From Streptomyces diastatochromogenes (GTDB lineage Bacteria; Actinomycetota; Actinomycetes; Streptomycetales; Streptomycetaceae): a DNA stretch of 64,000 bases. The stretch lies in the NCBI RefSeq assembly GCF_002242805.1, contig NZ_MCGQ01000008.1, positions 220,968-284,967 of the forward strand, written 5' to 3'. Positions 8,352-16,139 of the stretch are shown in pieces. The notes under the pieces were generated by a model. The model searched no databases, was not told the DNA's origin, and saw only the letters and a program-made list of their open reading frames with translations. The translations under genes were made by a program, and so were the position numbers. Each line of letters starts with the position of its first letter. The first letter of the stretch is position 1.

Positions 8352-9677
8352 TCACCACCCCGTCAGCAACAGATGGTTGAGCAGCAGGGCCAGGATCGCC
8401 TGGGCGGTGAGCCAGGCCCGGGGGTGGGGCAGGTACGCGCACGCGGGGAGCAGCCACATCGCGAAGGGGAGCCAGATGCGTTCGGTCTCGGCCTTGCTCA
8501 TGCCCGACAGGTCGGCGAGGAGGAGGGCGAGGAAGGTGGCGGAGACGAGGAGTGCCAGGCGGACGGGGGCGGGGGCGGTGCGGTGGGTGAGGGTGGTGGC
8601 CGTGCGGCGCAGGCCCGCCGCCGTTGCCGGGCCGGTGATGAGGACCGTGCAGGCCAGGTTGGCCCATACCCAGTAGCCGTAGGGGCGGGTGCCGCCGACG
8701 CCCTGGTAGTAGCGGGTCACCAACAGGTGGTACGCCGTCCACCAGTTGAAGCCCGCGAGCGTGAAGGTCAGTGGGACTACGGCCAGTCCGGTGAGGAGGG
8801 ACAGGAGGAGGGCGGGGCGCTTGCGTACGGCGTCACGGCCCAGGAGCAGGACCGCCGCCGCGATGAGGGCGAAGAGCGTGAGGCCGTACGACAGGTAGCA
8901 GGTCAGGCCGAGGAGCAGGCCTGAGGCGGCCGCCCAGGTGAGGGAGCGGCGCGTGACCGCGAGGGCGAGCAGGGCCACGGACCAGGCGGCCACCGCGGCG
9001 AAGTAGGCGTCGGCGGAGGTGCCCAGCCAGACGGCCGCCGGGGCGAGGACCAGGAAGGGGGCCGCTCGGCGGGCCAGGGTCTCGTCGGCCAGGGCGCGTA
9101 CGGCGATCAGTACCGCCACGCAGGCCGTCGCGCCGGTGAGGACGCACCACATCCCGGCCCAGCCACCGCCCCGCAGCCCGATCCGGTCGAGGAGGACGAA
9201 GGTGAGCGTGGAGGCCGGGGGGTGGCCGGCGACATGGGCGGGCCAGGGGTGGGGGGTGCCGGCGACGATGTGGTGGGTGAAGTCGCGCAGGGTGGCCGGG
9301 ATGTCGTGGAAGCGGCCGATGACCCGGAGGTACTCCTCGCGGGTGGTGAGGCGGACCGCGATGCCCTGGTGCCAGCCGTCGACGAGGGCGAGGGAGAGGA
9401 TCCAGGCCGTCGCTGTCGCCCAGGAGGCCGCCAGCAGGGCGCGCCAGGGCAGGCGGGCGGCCAGGGACGGGCCGTAGGCCACGGTGGCGGCCGCGAGGAG
9501 GACGGCGGCCGGGGTGCCGGGGCCCACGTGCGGGTCCCATTCGGCCAGTACGGGCGGCCAGTGCACGAAGAGGGTGCGGTAGGTGTCCTGGATGTGCCGG
9601 CCGACCAGGACGGCCACCGTCACGAGCAGGGCGGCGGCGAGGGCGGCGTACAGATCACGGCGGAGGGAGCGGGTCAC
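8352..9677 (-). CDS. Polytopic membrane protein, possible GT-C-type glycosyltransferase
   Basis: 441 residues from GTG 9677. About ten hydrophobic helices alternate with short loops over the whole length. The N-terminal extracytoplasmic loop holds WDPHVGPG, and a later loop holds GHPPASTL, similar to the HPP loop of polyprenyl-phosphate-dependent GT-C mannosyl- and arabinosyltransferases. No classical catalytic motif can be confirmed, so the enzymatic role is tentative. It is divergent from the molybdopterin oxidoreductase (114 bp apart) and near a GT2/methyltransferase operon, so a part in envelope glycoconjugate assembly is plausible. Confidence 0.72.
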   Translation of the reverse strand: MTRSLRRDLYAALAAALLVTVAVLVGRHIQDTYRTLFVHWPPVLAEWDPHVGPGTPAAVLLAAATVAYGPSLAARLPWRALLAASWATATAWILSLALVDGWHQGIAVRLTTREEYLRVIGRFHDIPATLRDFTHHIVAGTPHPWPAHVAGHPPASTLTFVLLDRIGLRGGGWAGMWCVLTGATACVAVLIAVRALADETLARRAAPFLVLAPAAVWLGTSADAYFAAVAAWSVALLALAVTRRSLTWAAASGLLLGLTCYLSYGLTLFALIAAAVLLLGRDAVRKRPALLLSLLTGLAVVPLTFTLAGFNWWTAYHLLVTRYYQGVGGTRPYGYWVWANLACTVLITGPATAAGLRRTATTLTHRTAPAPVRLALLVSATFLALLLADLSGMSKAETERIWLPFAMWLLPACAYLPHPRAWLTAQAILALLLNHLLLTGW

Positions 9678-9790
9678 GTCGGCACGTTAGGCCGCACGGC
9701 CCTGTACAGGTCGTCGTACGGGCCGGACGTCAGCGTTTCGTCATGGGTCGCGCACCCTTTCCCGGGCTGGTGCGGGCCTACGGTCGAAGC

Positions 9791-11062
9791 ATGCGCGACC
9801 ATCCCCGGCTTCCCACCTCCCCCGGCTTCTGGCGCAGCCCCCTGCGCGGCACCTGGTTCACCTCGGTGCTCGGCCTCGTGCTGCTCGTCGGCATCACCGT
9901 GCTGTTCGTGACCGGTCTGGTGTCGTACGCGGCCTACAACCCGAACCTGTCCCGGGTGAACGACACGACCCCCGACAAGGGGATCCTCGGGTTCTACCTG
10001 TTCTCCTGGCCGACCGGCCCCGTGTGGCTGTACCGGTTCACCCAGGGCCTGCACGTCACCCTCGGCATCACCCTGATCCCGGTCCTGCTGGCCAAGCTGT
10101 GGTCGGTGGTGCCGAAGCTGTTCACGCTGCCGCCGGCCCGTTCCGTCGCGCACGCGCTGGAGCGGATCTCGCTGCTGCTGCTCGTCGGCGGCGGCCTGTT
10201 CGAGTTCACGACCGGCGTCCTCAACGTCCAACTGGACTACGTCTTCCCCGGCTCCTTCTATCCGCTGCACTTCTACGGCGCGTGGGTGTTCTTCAGCGCG
10301 TTCGTGGCGCACGCGGTGCTGAAGATGCCGACCGCGATGCGGGCCGTGCGGGAGCGGCGGCTGCGGGAAGAGGTCCGGTCGCAAGAGGAAGTCCGGCCTC
10401 GGGACGACGACGACCTGGTCGCGCCGGATCCCGACCCGCCCACCGTCTCCCGGCGCGGGGCGCTGTGGCTCGTCGGCGGCGGCTCGCTGCTGCTGTTCCT
10501 GACCACGGTGGGGCAGAGCCTGGGCGGACCCTTCCGTCGTACGGCCCTGCTCGCGCCGCACGGCGGGGCCGACCCGGCCGGCGGCCCGAACGGCTTCCAG
10601 ATCAACAAGACGGCCGCGTACGCCGGGATCGACGCGACGGAGACCAGCGCGGAGGCGTGGCGGCTCGTCGTCACCGGGCGCACCGGAACCGTACGCCTCA
10701 GCCGCGCCGAGCTGCTCCAACTGCCCCTGCACAGCTCGTCGTTGCCGATCGCCTGTGTGGAGGGCTGGTCCACCGCCGACCAGTGGTGGCGCGGGGTGCG
10801 GCTGCGCGACCTCGCGGCGCTCGTCGGGTACGACGGCGACCCGCCGGACGTGTTCGTGGAGTCGCTGCAACGGCACGGCGCCTTCCGCCGCGCGGCCCTG
10901 CGCGCCAACCAGGTGGCCGACCCGCGCTCCCTGCTCGCCCTGTACGTCAACGGCGAGGAACTGTCCCCCGACCACGGCCACCCGGCGCGCGTCATCGTGC
11001 CCGCCGCACCCGGGGTGCTCAACACCAAGTGGGTGGCCCGGCTGACCTTCGGAGATCTGTGA
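9791..11062 (+). CDS. Membrane cytochrome b561-like / molybdopterin (sulfite oxidase-type) oxidoreductase fusion
   Basis: 423 residues from ATG 9791; an in-frame ATG 48 nt upstream has no ribosome site. Residues ~25-190 hold four transmembrane helices with candidate haem histidines (FTQGLHVTLG, FYPLHFYGAW, FVAHAV). After a charged linker and one further hydrophobic segment (~220-240), residues ~260-423 form the oxidoreductase molybdopterin domain, with the molybdenum-ligand cysteine at about 322 in PIACVEGWS and the tail LNTKWVARLTF. It resembles YedY/MsrP-type enzymes fused to their own membrane electron donor. The substrate is unknown; repair of oxidised extracytoplasmic proteins is one possibility. 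The stop overlaps the next start (TGATG). Confidence 0.87.
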   Translation: MRDHPRLPTSPGFWRSPLRGTWFTSVLGLVLLVGITVLFVTGLVSYAAYNPNLSRVNDTTPDKGILGFYLFSWPTGPVWLYRFTQGLHVTLGITLIPVLLAKLWSVVPKLFTLPPARSVAHALERISLLLLVGGGLFEFTTGVLNVQLDYVFPGSFYPLHFYGAWVFFSAFVAHAVLKMPTAMRAVRERRLREEVRSQEEVRPRDDDDLVAPDPDPPTVSRRGALWLVGGGSLLLFLTTVGQSLGGPFRRTALLAPHGGADPAGGPNGFQINKTAAYAGIDATETSAEAWRLVVTGRTGTVRLSRAELLQLPLHSSSLPIACVEGWSTADQWWRGVRLRDLAALVGYDGDPPDVFVESLQRHGAFRRAALRANQVADPRSLLALYVNGEELSPDHGHPARVIVPAAPGVLNTKWVARLTFGDL

Positions 11063-11517
11063 TGCGCCGTCTACCTGTGGGCAGTCCCCTGCAAATCCTG
11101 CTGCTCTGCTGCTCGTTCGCGCTCGCCGCGTACGCCGGTGTACGGCTGCTCGCCGATGACTGGTTCGGGGTGGCCCTGTGGATCGTGGGGGCGGCCCTGC
11201 TGCACGACCTCGTGCTGCTGCCGCTCTACTCGGTGGCCGACCGGGCGGTCGTACACGGTCTCGAAGCGGGCGGGCGGCGTGCGTGGGTGATGTACGTGCG
11301 GGTGCCCACCGTGCTGTCGGGGCTGCTGCTGCTCGTGTGGTTCCCGCTGATCCTCGACCTGGTGGACCAGCGCTACCGCCTGGCCACCGGTCAGTCCGCG
11401 GACGTCTACCTCGCCCGCTGGCTGCTGATCACCGCCGTGCTCTTCGGCGGCTCGGCGCTGCTGCTGGTGGTGCGGGTGCGCAGGGCGACGAAGCGGCGGT
11501 CGCCGGCCGTCCACTGA
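11062..11517 (+). CDS. Small integral membrane protein coupled to the molybdopterin oxidoreductase
   Basis: 151 residues from ATG 11062, overlapping the TGA of the oxidoreductase gene, so translationally coupled and very likely a functional partner. Four hydrophobic helices (LQILLLCCSFALAAYAG, VALWIVGAALLHDLVLL, VPTVLSGLLLLVWFPLIL, WLLITAVLFGGSALLLVV). No domain recognised. Its last 112 bp overlap, on the other strand, the 3' end of the methyltransferase gene. Confidence 0.82.
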   Translation: MRRLPVGSPLQILLLCCSFALAAYAGVRLLADDWFGVALWIVGAALLHDLVLLPLYSVADRAVVHGLEAGGRRAWVMYVRVPTVLSGLLLLVWFPLILDLVDQRYRLATGQSADVYLARWLLITAVLFGGSALLLVVRVRRATKRRSPAVH

Positions 11518-12227
11518 GCCTCCGCGCGCCACCCGGCGGCCCGCTCCGCGAGCCGGAGCAGGGCGGGGGTGCCGATCCGCACCCAGGGGAAGGGGGCGCC
11601 GGCGGCTTCTCGTCCGTGGGCGACGACCTGCACGTCGGCGTGCTCCTCGACGTCCAGTGGAGCGGTCTCGGCGATCAACAGGCCGCCGGGGGCGAGGAGT
11701 TGGGCCATCCTGTGCAGCAGGATGGCCGGGTCTCCGCCGATGCCGATGTTGCCGTCCATGAGCAGGACCGTGCCCCAGCGGCCCTCGCCGGGCAGCGGGT
11801 CGAACACCGAGCGGCGCAGGGCCTGGCCGCCGACGGTGATGGTGCGGGTGACGGCCGCTTCGCTGACGTCGACGCCGAGGACGGTACGGCCCTGGGCCGC
11901 GAGTTCCGCCACCAGCCGGCCCGGGCCGCAGCCGACGTCCAGGACGGCGCCCTCGCAGCGGTCCAGCACCGCCCGGTCCACGTCGTCCGCGCCGGCGCAC
12001 CAGCGCTCCACCTCCAGCGGCAGCAGCCAGCCGTCGGTGCGGCGCAGGTACAGGGGGCCCCGGCCGGTGCGGAGGGCGGTGGCGTAGGGGTCGGAGGCCG
12101 CCCATACCGCCTCGGCTGCGCCTTCGGCGGGGATTTCGTTCCCACCCGCACCACCCGTGCGGCTTTCGTCGTCGGGTGCGGGTGGCCCCAGTGGGGCGCG
12201 TTCGCCCTTGGCGGCTGCGGGGATCAT
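11406..12227 (-). CDS. Class I SAM-dependent methyltransferase with a repeat-derived N-terminal extension
   Basis: 273 residues from ATG 12227, which overlaps the TGA of the DUF2064 gene by 4 bp (ATGA). The SAM motif I is VLDVGCGPG at ~95-103, then VLGVDVS (motif II) and LLAPGGLLIAET (post-I/III), giving a standard Rossmann methyltransferase from ~45. The first ~42 residues (containing GPPAPDDES and TGGAGGNEI) are encoded by a ~110-bp repeat that occurs twice more in this window. The C-terminal 112 bp overlap the convergent membrane-protein gene. Third gene of the GT2-DUF2064-methyltransferase operon; the methyl acceptor is unknown. Confidence 0.85.
   Translation of the reverse strand: MIPAAAKGERAPLGPPAPDDESRTGGAGGNEIPAEGAAEAVWAASDPYATALRTGRGPLYLRRTDGWLLPLEVERWCAGADDVDRAVLDRCEGAVLDVGCGPGRLVAELAAQGRTVLGVDVSEAAVTRTITVGGQALRRSVFDPLPGEGRWGTVLLMDGNIGIGGDPAILLHRMAQLLAPGGLLIAETAPLDVEEHADVQVVAHGREAAGAPFPWVRIGTPALLRLAERAAGWRAEAQWTAGDRRFVALRTRTTSSSAEPPKSTAVISSQRAR
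12109..12220 (-). repeat. Dispersed structured repeat, copy 1
   Basis: Read on the minus strand, this stretch contains GCCCCACTGGGGC (small hairpin), then CCACCCGCACC, a 22-nt loop and GGTGCGGGTGG (arms at 12185-12175 and 12152-12142), then CGCCGAAGGCG. Copies 2 (near 48847-48960) and 3 (near 55078-55185) share the order, loop length and most bases. Here it encodes the first ~42 residues of the methyltransferase. Confidence 0.85.
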
Positions 12228-12841
12228 CGTGCACCGGTCGTCGTGCAGTCCGCCAGCCGGGCGGCGAAGGTGCCGTGCGGGGCGAGGGCGGCGACGGCGC
12301 GGGCGTCGGCGGCGGTGTCGACGTCCCGCAGCCGGGGCAGGTCCCGTACCCGCAGCCCGGCGGCGACCAGGCGCTCCCGCTGCACGGCACCGGTCTGCGG
12401 TGTGGACATGGGCACGCCCCGCAGCAGCGCGGGTTCGGGGCGGGCCAGGCCCAGCGCCCAGAAGCCGCCGTCCTCGGCCGGGCCGAAGTACGCGTCACAG
12501 CCGGCGAAGTCCACGGTGAGCAGTTCCGGGGTGACCTGCGGGGTGTCCATGCCGATCAGCAGGGCCGGGCCGGTGCAGCGGGCGAAGGCGTCGGCGAGGC
12601 GGGCGTCGAGTCCGCCGGCGCACTGCGGTACGACGTCGAAGCCGGGCGGCAGCCAGGGGCCTGGCCGGCCGTCCAGCACGAGGATCCTTCGCGTGGCCGG
12701 GGTCTCGGCCACCGCGCGCAGGGTGTCGGCGAGGGAGGCCTCGGCGAGAGCGGCGGCCTGCTCGGGCGTGAAGGGCGGGGTGAGTCTGGTCTTGACCCGC
12801 CCGGGGAGCGGCTCCTTGGCGATGACGAGAAGGGTGGTCAT
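12224..12841 (-). CDS. DUF2064 / TIGR04282-family nucleotidyl- or glycosyltransferase-like protein
   Basis: 205 residues from ATG 12841; the frame runs further upstream only because it passes antisense through the GT2 gene. It starts MTTLLVIAKEPLPGRVKTRL, the signature of the DUF2064 family (GT-A fold, often annotated as arsenosugar-biosynthesis glycosyltransferase), with LLIGMDTPQVTPELL and FGPAEDGGFWALGL as further family blocks. The family name does not prove an arsenic link and no arsenic gene is nearby. Sits between the GT2 gene (53 bp upstream) and the methyltransferase (4-bp overlap), so the three act together, probably on a lipid-linked or small glycoside. Confidence 0.85.
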   Translation of the reverse strand: MTTLLVIAKEPLPGRVKTRLTPPFTPEQAAALAEASLADTLRAVAETPATRRILVLDGRPGPWLPPGFDVVPQCAGGLDARLADAFARCTGPALLIGMDTPQVTPELLTVDFAGCDAYFGPAEDGGFWALGLARPEPALLRGVPMSTPQTGAVQRERLVAAGLRVRDLPRLRDVDTAADARAVAALAPHGTFAARLADCTTTGAR

Positions 12842-12894
12842 GTGGGCCTTCCTTGGCTGGTGACCGGGGTTGGTGCGGGGCGGGTGGGCCGCAG

Positions 12895-13584
12895 CTACGC
12901 GGGGACAGAGGGCTCGTTCAGGACCCGGCTCATGTCCCGCACCGCCTGCCACGTACCGCGCCATGTACCCGTGACCTTCGACGTACCGCTGCGGGGCAGA
13001 TACGGGACGTCGTGCTCGGTGATGCGCCACCCCGCGTCGGCCGCACGGACCACCATCTGCAGGGGATAGCCGCTGCGGCGGTCCGTGAGGTCCAGCCCAA
13101 GGAGCGACTCGCGCCGCGCGGCACGCAGCGGACCGAGGTCATGCAGACGCAGCCCGGTGCGGCGACGCAGGAGGCGGGCCAGAGCGAAATTGCCCGCGCG
13201 AGCGTGAACCGGCCACGCGCCCCGGCTTTGCGCGCGGCGCCGCCCGAGCACCAGGTCGGCCTCGCCGGCCCGGACCTCGCGGACGAACGGGACCAGGCGC
13301 CCGGGGTCGAGGGAGGCGTCGCAGTCGCAGAAGCACACCACGTCGGCGGTGGCGGCCAGCAGCCCGGCGTGGCAGGCGGCGCCGAAGCCGCGCCGGTCCT
13401 CGCGGACGACGGTCGCGCCGAGGTCGCGGGCGAGGTCGGCGGAGCCGTCGGTGGAGCCGTTGTCGACGACGAGGGCGCGCCAGCCGGCCGGGATGCGGGC
13501 GAGGACCCAGGGCAGCGCCTCGGCCTCGTTCAGGCAGGGCAGCACGACGTCCACGTCGGCAGGGGGAGGAGAGGTGCTCGTCAC
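12895..13584 (-). CDS. Family 2 glycosyltransferase (dolichyl-phosphate-mannose-synthase-like)
   Basis: 229 residues from GTG 13584, chosen because AGGG lies 8 nt upstream; GTG 13593 is the alternative but sits directly against that site. GT-A motifs: VDVVLPCLNEAEALPWVL, ALVVDNGSTDGS (nucleotide sugar binding) and CFCDCDASLDP (DxD-like metal site), with QxxW-like RSGYPLQMVVRA further on. No membrane helix, so a cytoplasmic enzyme that likely loads a polyprenyl phosphate or similar acceptor. First gene of a three-gene operon and divergent from the two-component system, which may control it. Confidence 0.88.
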   Translation of the reverse strand: MTSTSPPPADVDVVLPCLNEAEALPWVLARIPAGWRALVVDNGSTDGSADLARDLGATVVREDRRGFGAACHAGLLAATADVVCFCDCDASLDPGRLVPFVREVRAGEADLVLGRRRAQSRGAWPVHARAGNFALARLLRRRTGLRLHDLGPLRAARRESLLGLDLTDRRSGYPLQMVVRAADAGWRITEHDVPYLPRSGTSKVTGTWRGTWQAVRDMSRVLNEPSVPA

Positions 13585-13698
13585 GGCGTTCACCCTACGA
13601 AGCCGAACCGGGGCAAAGCGGTCATCGCCTCCTTACGAAACGCGGACGTCGGAGCCATGACCGCGCCTCGCGGGCGGCGCGGTGCCAGGGTGGATGAC

Positions 13699-14454
13699 AT
13701 GCAGCAGCCGTACCCCTCACCGGACACATCACCGGACGCCGAACCACGGCCCGCCCCCCTGGGCCGGATCCTCGTCGTGGACGACGACCCGACCGTCGCG
13801 GAGGTCGTCGCGGGATACCTGGACCGGGCCGGATACGCCGTGGACCGGGCCGCCGACGGCCCGGCCGCCCTGGCGCGGGCCGCCGCGCACCGGCCGGACC
13901 TGGTGGTGCTGGATCTGATGCTGCCCGGGATGGACGGCCTGGAGGTGTGCCGGCGGCTGCGCGAGCACGGCCCGGTGCCGGTCGTCATGCTCACCGCGCG
14001 CGGCGACGAGGACGACCGGATCCTCGGCCTGGAGGTCGGCGCCGACGACTACGTGACCAAGCCGTTCAGCCCGCGCGAGCTGGTGCTGCGGGTGGAGTCG
14101 GTGCTGCGCCGCGCCCGGCCCGCCGGGCCGCGCGGCCCGCTGGGCGCGGCGGGTCTGACCGTCGACCCGTCGGCCCGCCGCGCCACCAAGAACGGCGCCG
14201 AACTGGCCCTCACCCTCCGCGAGTTCGACCTGCTCGCCTTCTTCCTGCGGCACCCGGGGCGGGCGTTCGGCCGGGAGGAGCTGATGCGGGAGGTGTGGGG
14301 CTGGGACTTCGGCGACCTGTCGACCGTCACCGTCCATGTCCGCCGCCTGCGCGGCAAGGTCGAGGACGACCCCGCCCGCCCCCGCCTCATCCAGACGGTG
14401 TGGGGCGTGGGCTACCGCTTCGACCCCACCGGAACCGGAAGGGAGGGCGACTGA
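13699..14454 (+). CDS. OmpR-family response regulator
   Basis: 251 residues from ATG 13699 with AGGG 8 nt upstream. Receiver domain ~22-135 with the acidic pocket VVDDD (28-30), phosphoacceptor D72 in LVVLDLMLPGMDG, conserved T in VVMLTARG and K in DYVTKPF. The C-terminal winged helix (~150-245) ends TVTVHVRRLRGKVEDD and VWGVGYRF, typical of OmpR/PhoB regulators. The histidine kinase begins 1 nt after its stop. The divergent GT2 operon starts 114 bp away and is a likely target. Confidence 0.95.
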   Translation: MQQPYPSPDTSPDAEPRPAPLGRILVVDDDPTVAEVVAGYLDRAGYAVDRAADGPAALARAAAHRPDLVVLDLMLPGMDGLEVCRRLREHGPVPVVMLTARGDEDDRILGLEVGADDYVTKPFSPRELVLRVESVLRRARPAGPRGPLGAAGLTVDPSARRATKNGAELALTLREFDLLAFFLRHPGRAFGREELMREVWGWDFGDLSTVTVHVRRLRGKVEDDPARPRLIQTVWGVGYRFDPTGTGREGD

Positions 14455-14455
14455 C

Positions 14456-15568
14456 ATGCGCGACACCCTCCTCATCGCCCTCTACGCCTTCCTCGGCGCC
14501 GCCGCCACCGGCCTCGCCGGAGCGGCCGTACTGCGCCTGATCCGCCGGCGCTCCCTCACCACCTCGCTCGCCGTGGTGGCCGCCGTCGGCGTGGTCGCCA
14601 TGCTCGCCGGGACCATGGCCGTGGCCCAGGCGATGTTCCTGTCCTCGCACGACCTGCGGGTCGTCACCACGGTCGTCGCCATGGCGGCCGTGGTCTCCCT
14701 GGTGACCGCGCTGCTGCTGGGCCGCTGGGTCGTCGCCCGCAGCCGTGAACTGGCCGACGCCGCACGGAACTTCGGCGACGGCGGATCCTTCGCCGCGCCC
14801 GCGAGCCCCGCCACCGCCGAACTGGACGCGCTCAGCCGCGAGTTGGCCGCCACCAGCGCCAGGCTCGCCGCCTCCCGGGAACGCGAGCGGGCCCTGGAGA
14901 CCTCCCGGCGGGAACTCGTCGCCTGGATCTCGCACGATCTGCGCACCCCGCTCGCCGGGCTGCGCGCCATGTCGGAGGCCCTGGAGGACGGGGTGGCCGC
15001 CGACCCCGACCGCTACCTCAAGCAGATCCGCACCGAGGTGGAACGCCTCAACGACATGGTCGGCGACCTCTTCGAACTCTCCCGCATCCACGCCGGCACG
15101 CTGCCCCTGAGCCCGGCCCGGATCTCCCTCTACGACCTGGTCGGCGACGCCCTCGCGGGGGTAGGCCCGCTCGCCCGCGAGCACGGCGTACGGCTCGTGG
15201 GCGACCGGGTGGAGCCGGTGCCGGTGGAGGTCGACGGCAAGGAGATGAGCCGGGTCCTCGCCAACCTGCTGGTCAACGCCATCCGCCGCACCCCCGCCGA
15301 CGGCACTGTCGCCATCGCCGCCGAACGGGCCCCCGACGGCGTGGTCCTGTCGGTGACGGACAGCTGCGGCGGCATCCCCGAGGAGGACCTGCCCCGCGTC
15401 TTCGACACCGGCTGGCGCGGCACGGACGCGCGCACACCGCCGGCGGGCGCGGGGCTCGGCCTGGCGATCGTACGAGGGATCGTGGAGGCCCATCAGGGCC
15501 GCACGACCGTCCGCAACATCCCGGGCGGCTGCCGCTTCGAGGTGACCCTGCCGGCGGCGGAGGCGTAG
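14456..15568 (+). CDS. Sensor histidine kinase
   Basis: 370 residues from ATG 14456, preceded by GGGAGGG that overlaps the response-regulator end. N-terminus has three hydrophobic segments (~5-27, 37-59, 68-90) with almost no extracytoplasmic domain, so it probably senses a membrane-level signal. A HAMP-like linker (~91-150) leads to HisKA with H160 in ISHDLRTPLAG, N box NLLVNAIRR, G1 DSCGGIPEED and G2 GAGLGLAIV. All catalytic elements are intact. Forms a cognate pair with the preceding regulator. Confidence 0.94.
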   Translation: MRDTLLIALYAFLGAAATGLAGAAVLRLIRRRSLTTSLAVVAAVGVVAMLAGTMAVAQAMFLSSHDLRVVTTVVAMAAVVSLVTALLLGRWVVARSRELADAARNFGDGGSFAAPASPATAELDALSRELAATSARLAASRERERALETSRRELVAWISHDLRTPLAGLRAMSEALEDGVAADPDRYLKQIRTEVERLNDMVGDLFELSRIHAGTLPLSPARISLYDLVGDALAGVGPLAREHGVRLVGDRVEPVPVEVDGKEMSRVLANLLVNAIRRTPADGTVAIAAERAPDGVVLSVTDSCGGIPEEDLPRVFDTGWRGTDARTPPAGAGLGLAIVRGIVEAHQGRTTVRNIPGGCRFEVTLPAAEA

Positions 15569-15594
15569 AGCACCACACACCGGCTGACGCGGTC

Positions 15595-15624
15595 TGGAAA
15601 GTACTTGCATTCATGGAAAGTACT
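15595..15624. promoter_or_regulatory. Duplicated 11-bp operator-like site upstream of a membrane protein/regulator pair
   Basis: TGGAAAGTACT occurs twice as a perfect direct repeat (15595-15605 and 15614-15624, 19 bp apart), each including the palindrome AGTACT. It lies 66-95 bp before the membrane-protein gene whose operon ends with a winged-helix regulator, so autoregulation by that regulator is the simplest reading. Confidence 0.6.
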
Positions 15625-15689
15625 GTCCATCCTGAAGGTGATCATCGGGCGGTCCGACCAACCGCCCTTCCGACACCGGAGGTACACGC

Positions 15690-16139
15690 ATGGCCACCAC
15701 GGGGGACCCCATCGACGGACGCCAGGCCGAGCAGGCGCTCGGCGCCGCGCACGCGGCTCAGGCCGCGGCGCGGGCGGCAGGCAGCACCCGCTCCCGCGGC
15801 CACACCCTCGGCCAGGGCCTGACCTGCGCCGTCGGCTTCACCACGCTGGGCCTGTCGGGCATCAGCTCGCAGTGGTCCGGCCGGCTCCTGACCGTCGGTG
15901 TGCTGAGCCTGGCCGCCTTCCTCGTCCTCGTCTGGCTGGGGGCCCATCACGGCGGTACGACCCCCTGGTTCGACCGGCGCCGCGAGGCCGACAAGCGGGC
16001 CTGGCTGCTCCCCCTCGCCCCGGTCGCCGTGGGCCTGGTGGCCGCCGTGCCGTACGGCGCCCCGGGCTGGCTCATCGGCTTCGGCCTCGCGAGCGGTGTC
16101 GAGTACCTGCTGCGCGCGACCCGGACGGGCACCGCATGA
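15690..16139 (+). CDS. Small membrane protein co-transcribed with a winged-helix regulator
   Basis: 149 residues from ATG 15690 with GGAGG about 8 nt upstream. The N-terminal third is soluble and Ala-rich (QALGAAHAAQAAARAA); after ~47 come three or four hydrophobic helices (LTCAVGFTTLGLSGI, LLTVGVLSLAAFLVLVWL, LLPLAPVAVGLVAAVPYG, WLIGFGLASGVEYLL). No known domain. Its stop overlaps the start of the regulator gene (ATGA), which implies co-regulation and perhaps sequestration or signalling between the two. Confidence 0.8.
   Translation: MATTGDPIDGRQAEQALGAAHAAQAAARAAGSTRSRGHTLGQGLTCAVGFTTLGLSGISSQWSGRLLTVGVLSLAAFLVLVWLGAHHGGTTPWFDRRREADKRAWLLPLAPVAVGLVAAVPYGAPGWLIGFGLASGVEYLLRATRTGTA

Noticed and set aside
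12224..12841. Arsenosugar biosynthesis pathway
   Set aside because: Only the family name of DUF2064/TIGR04282 suggests it; no arsenite methyltransferase, radical SAM or arsenic resistance gene is present.
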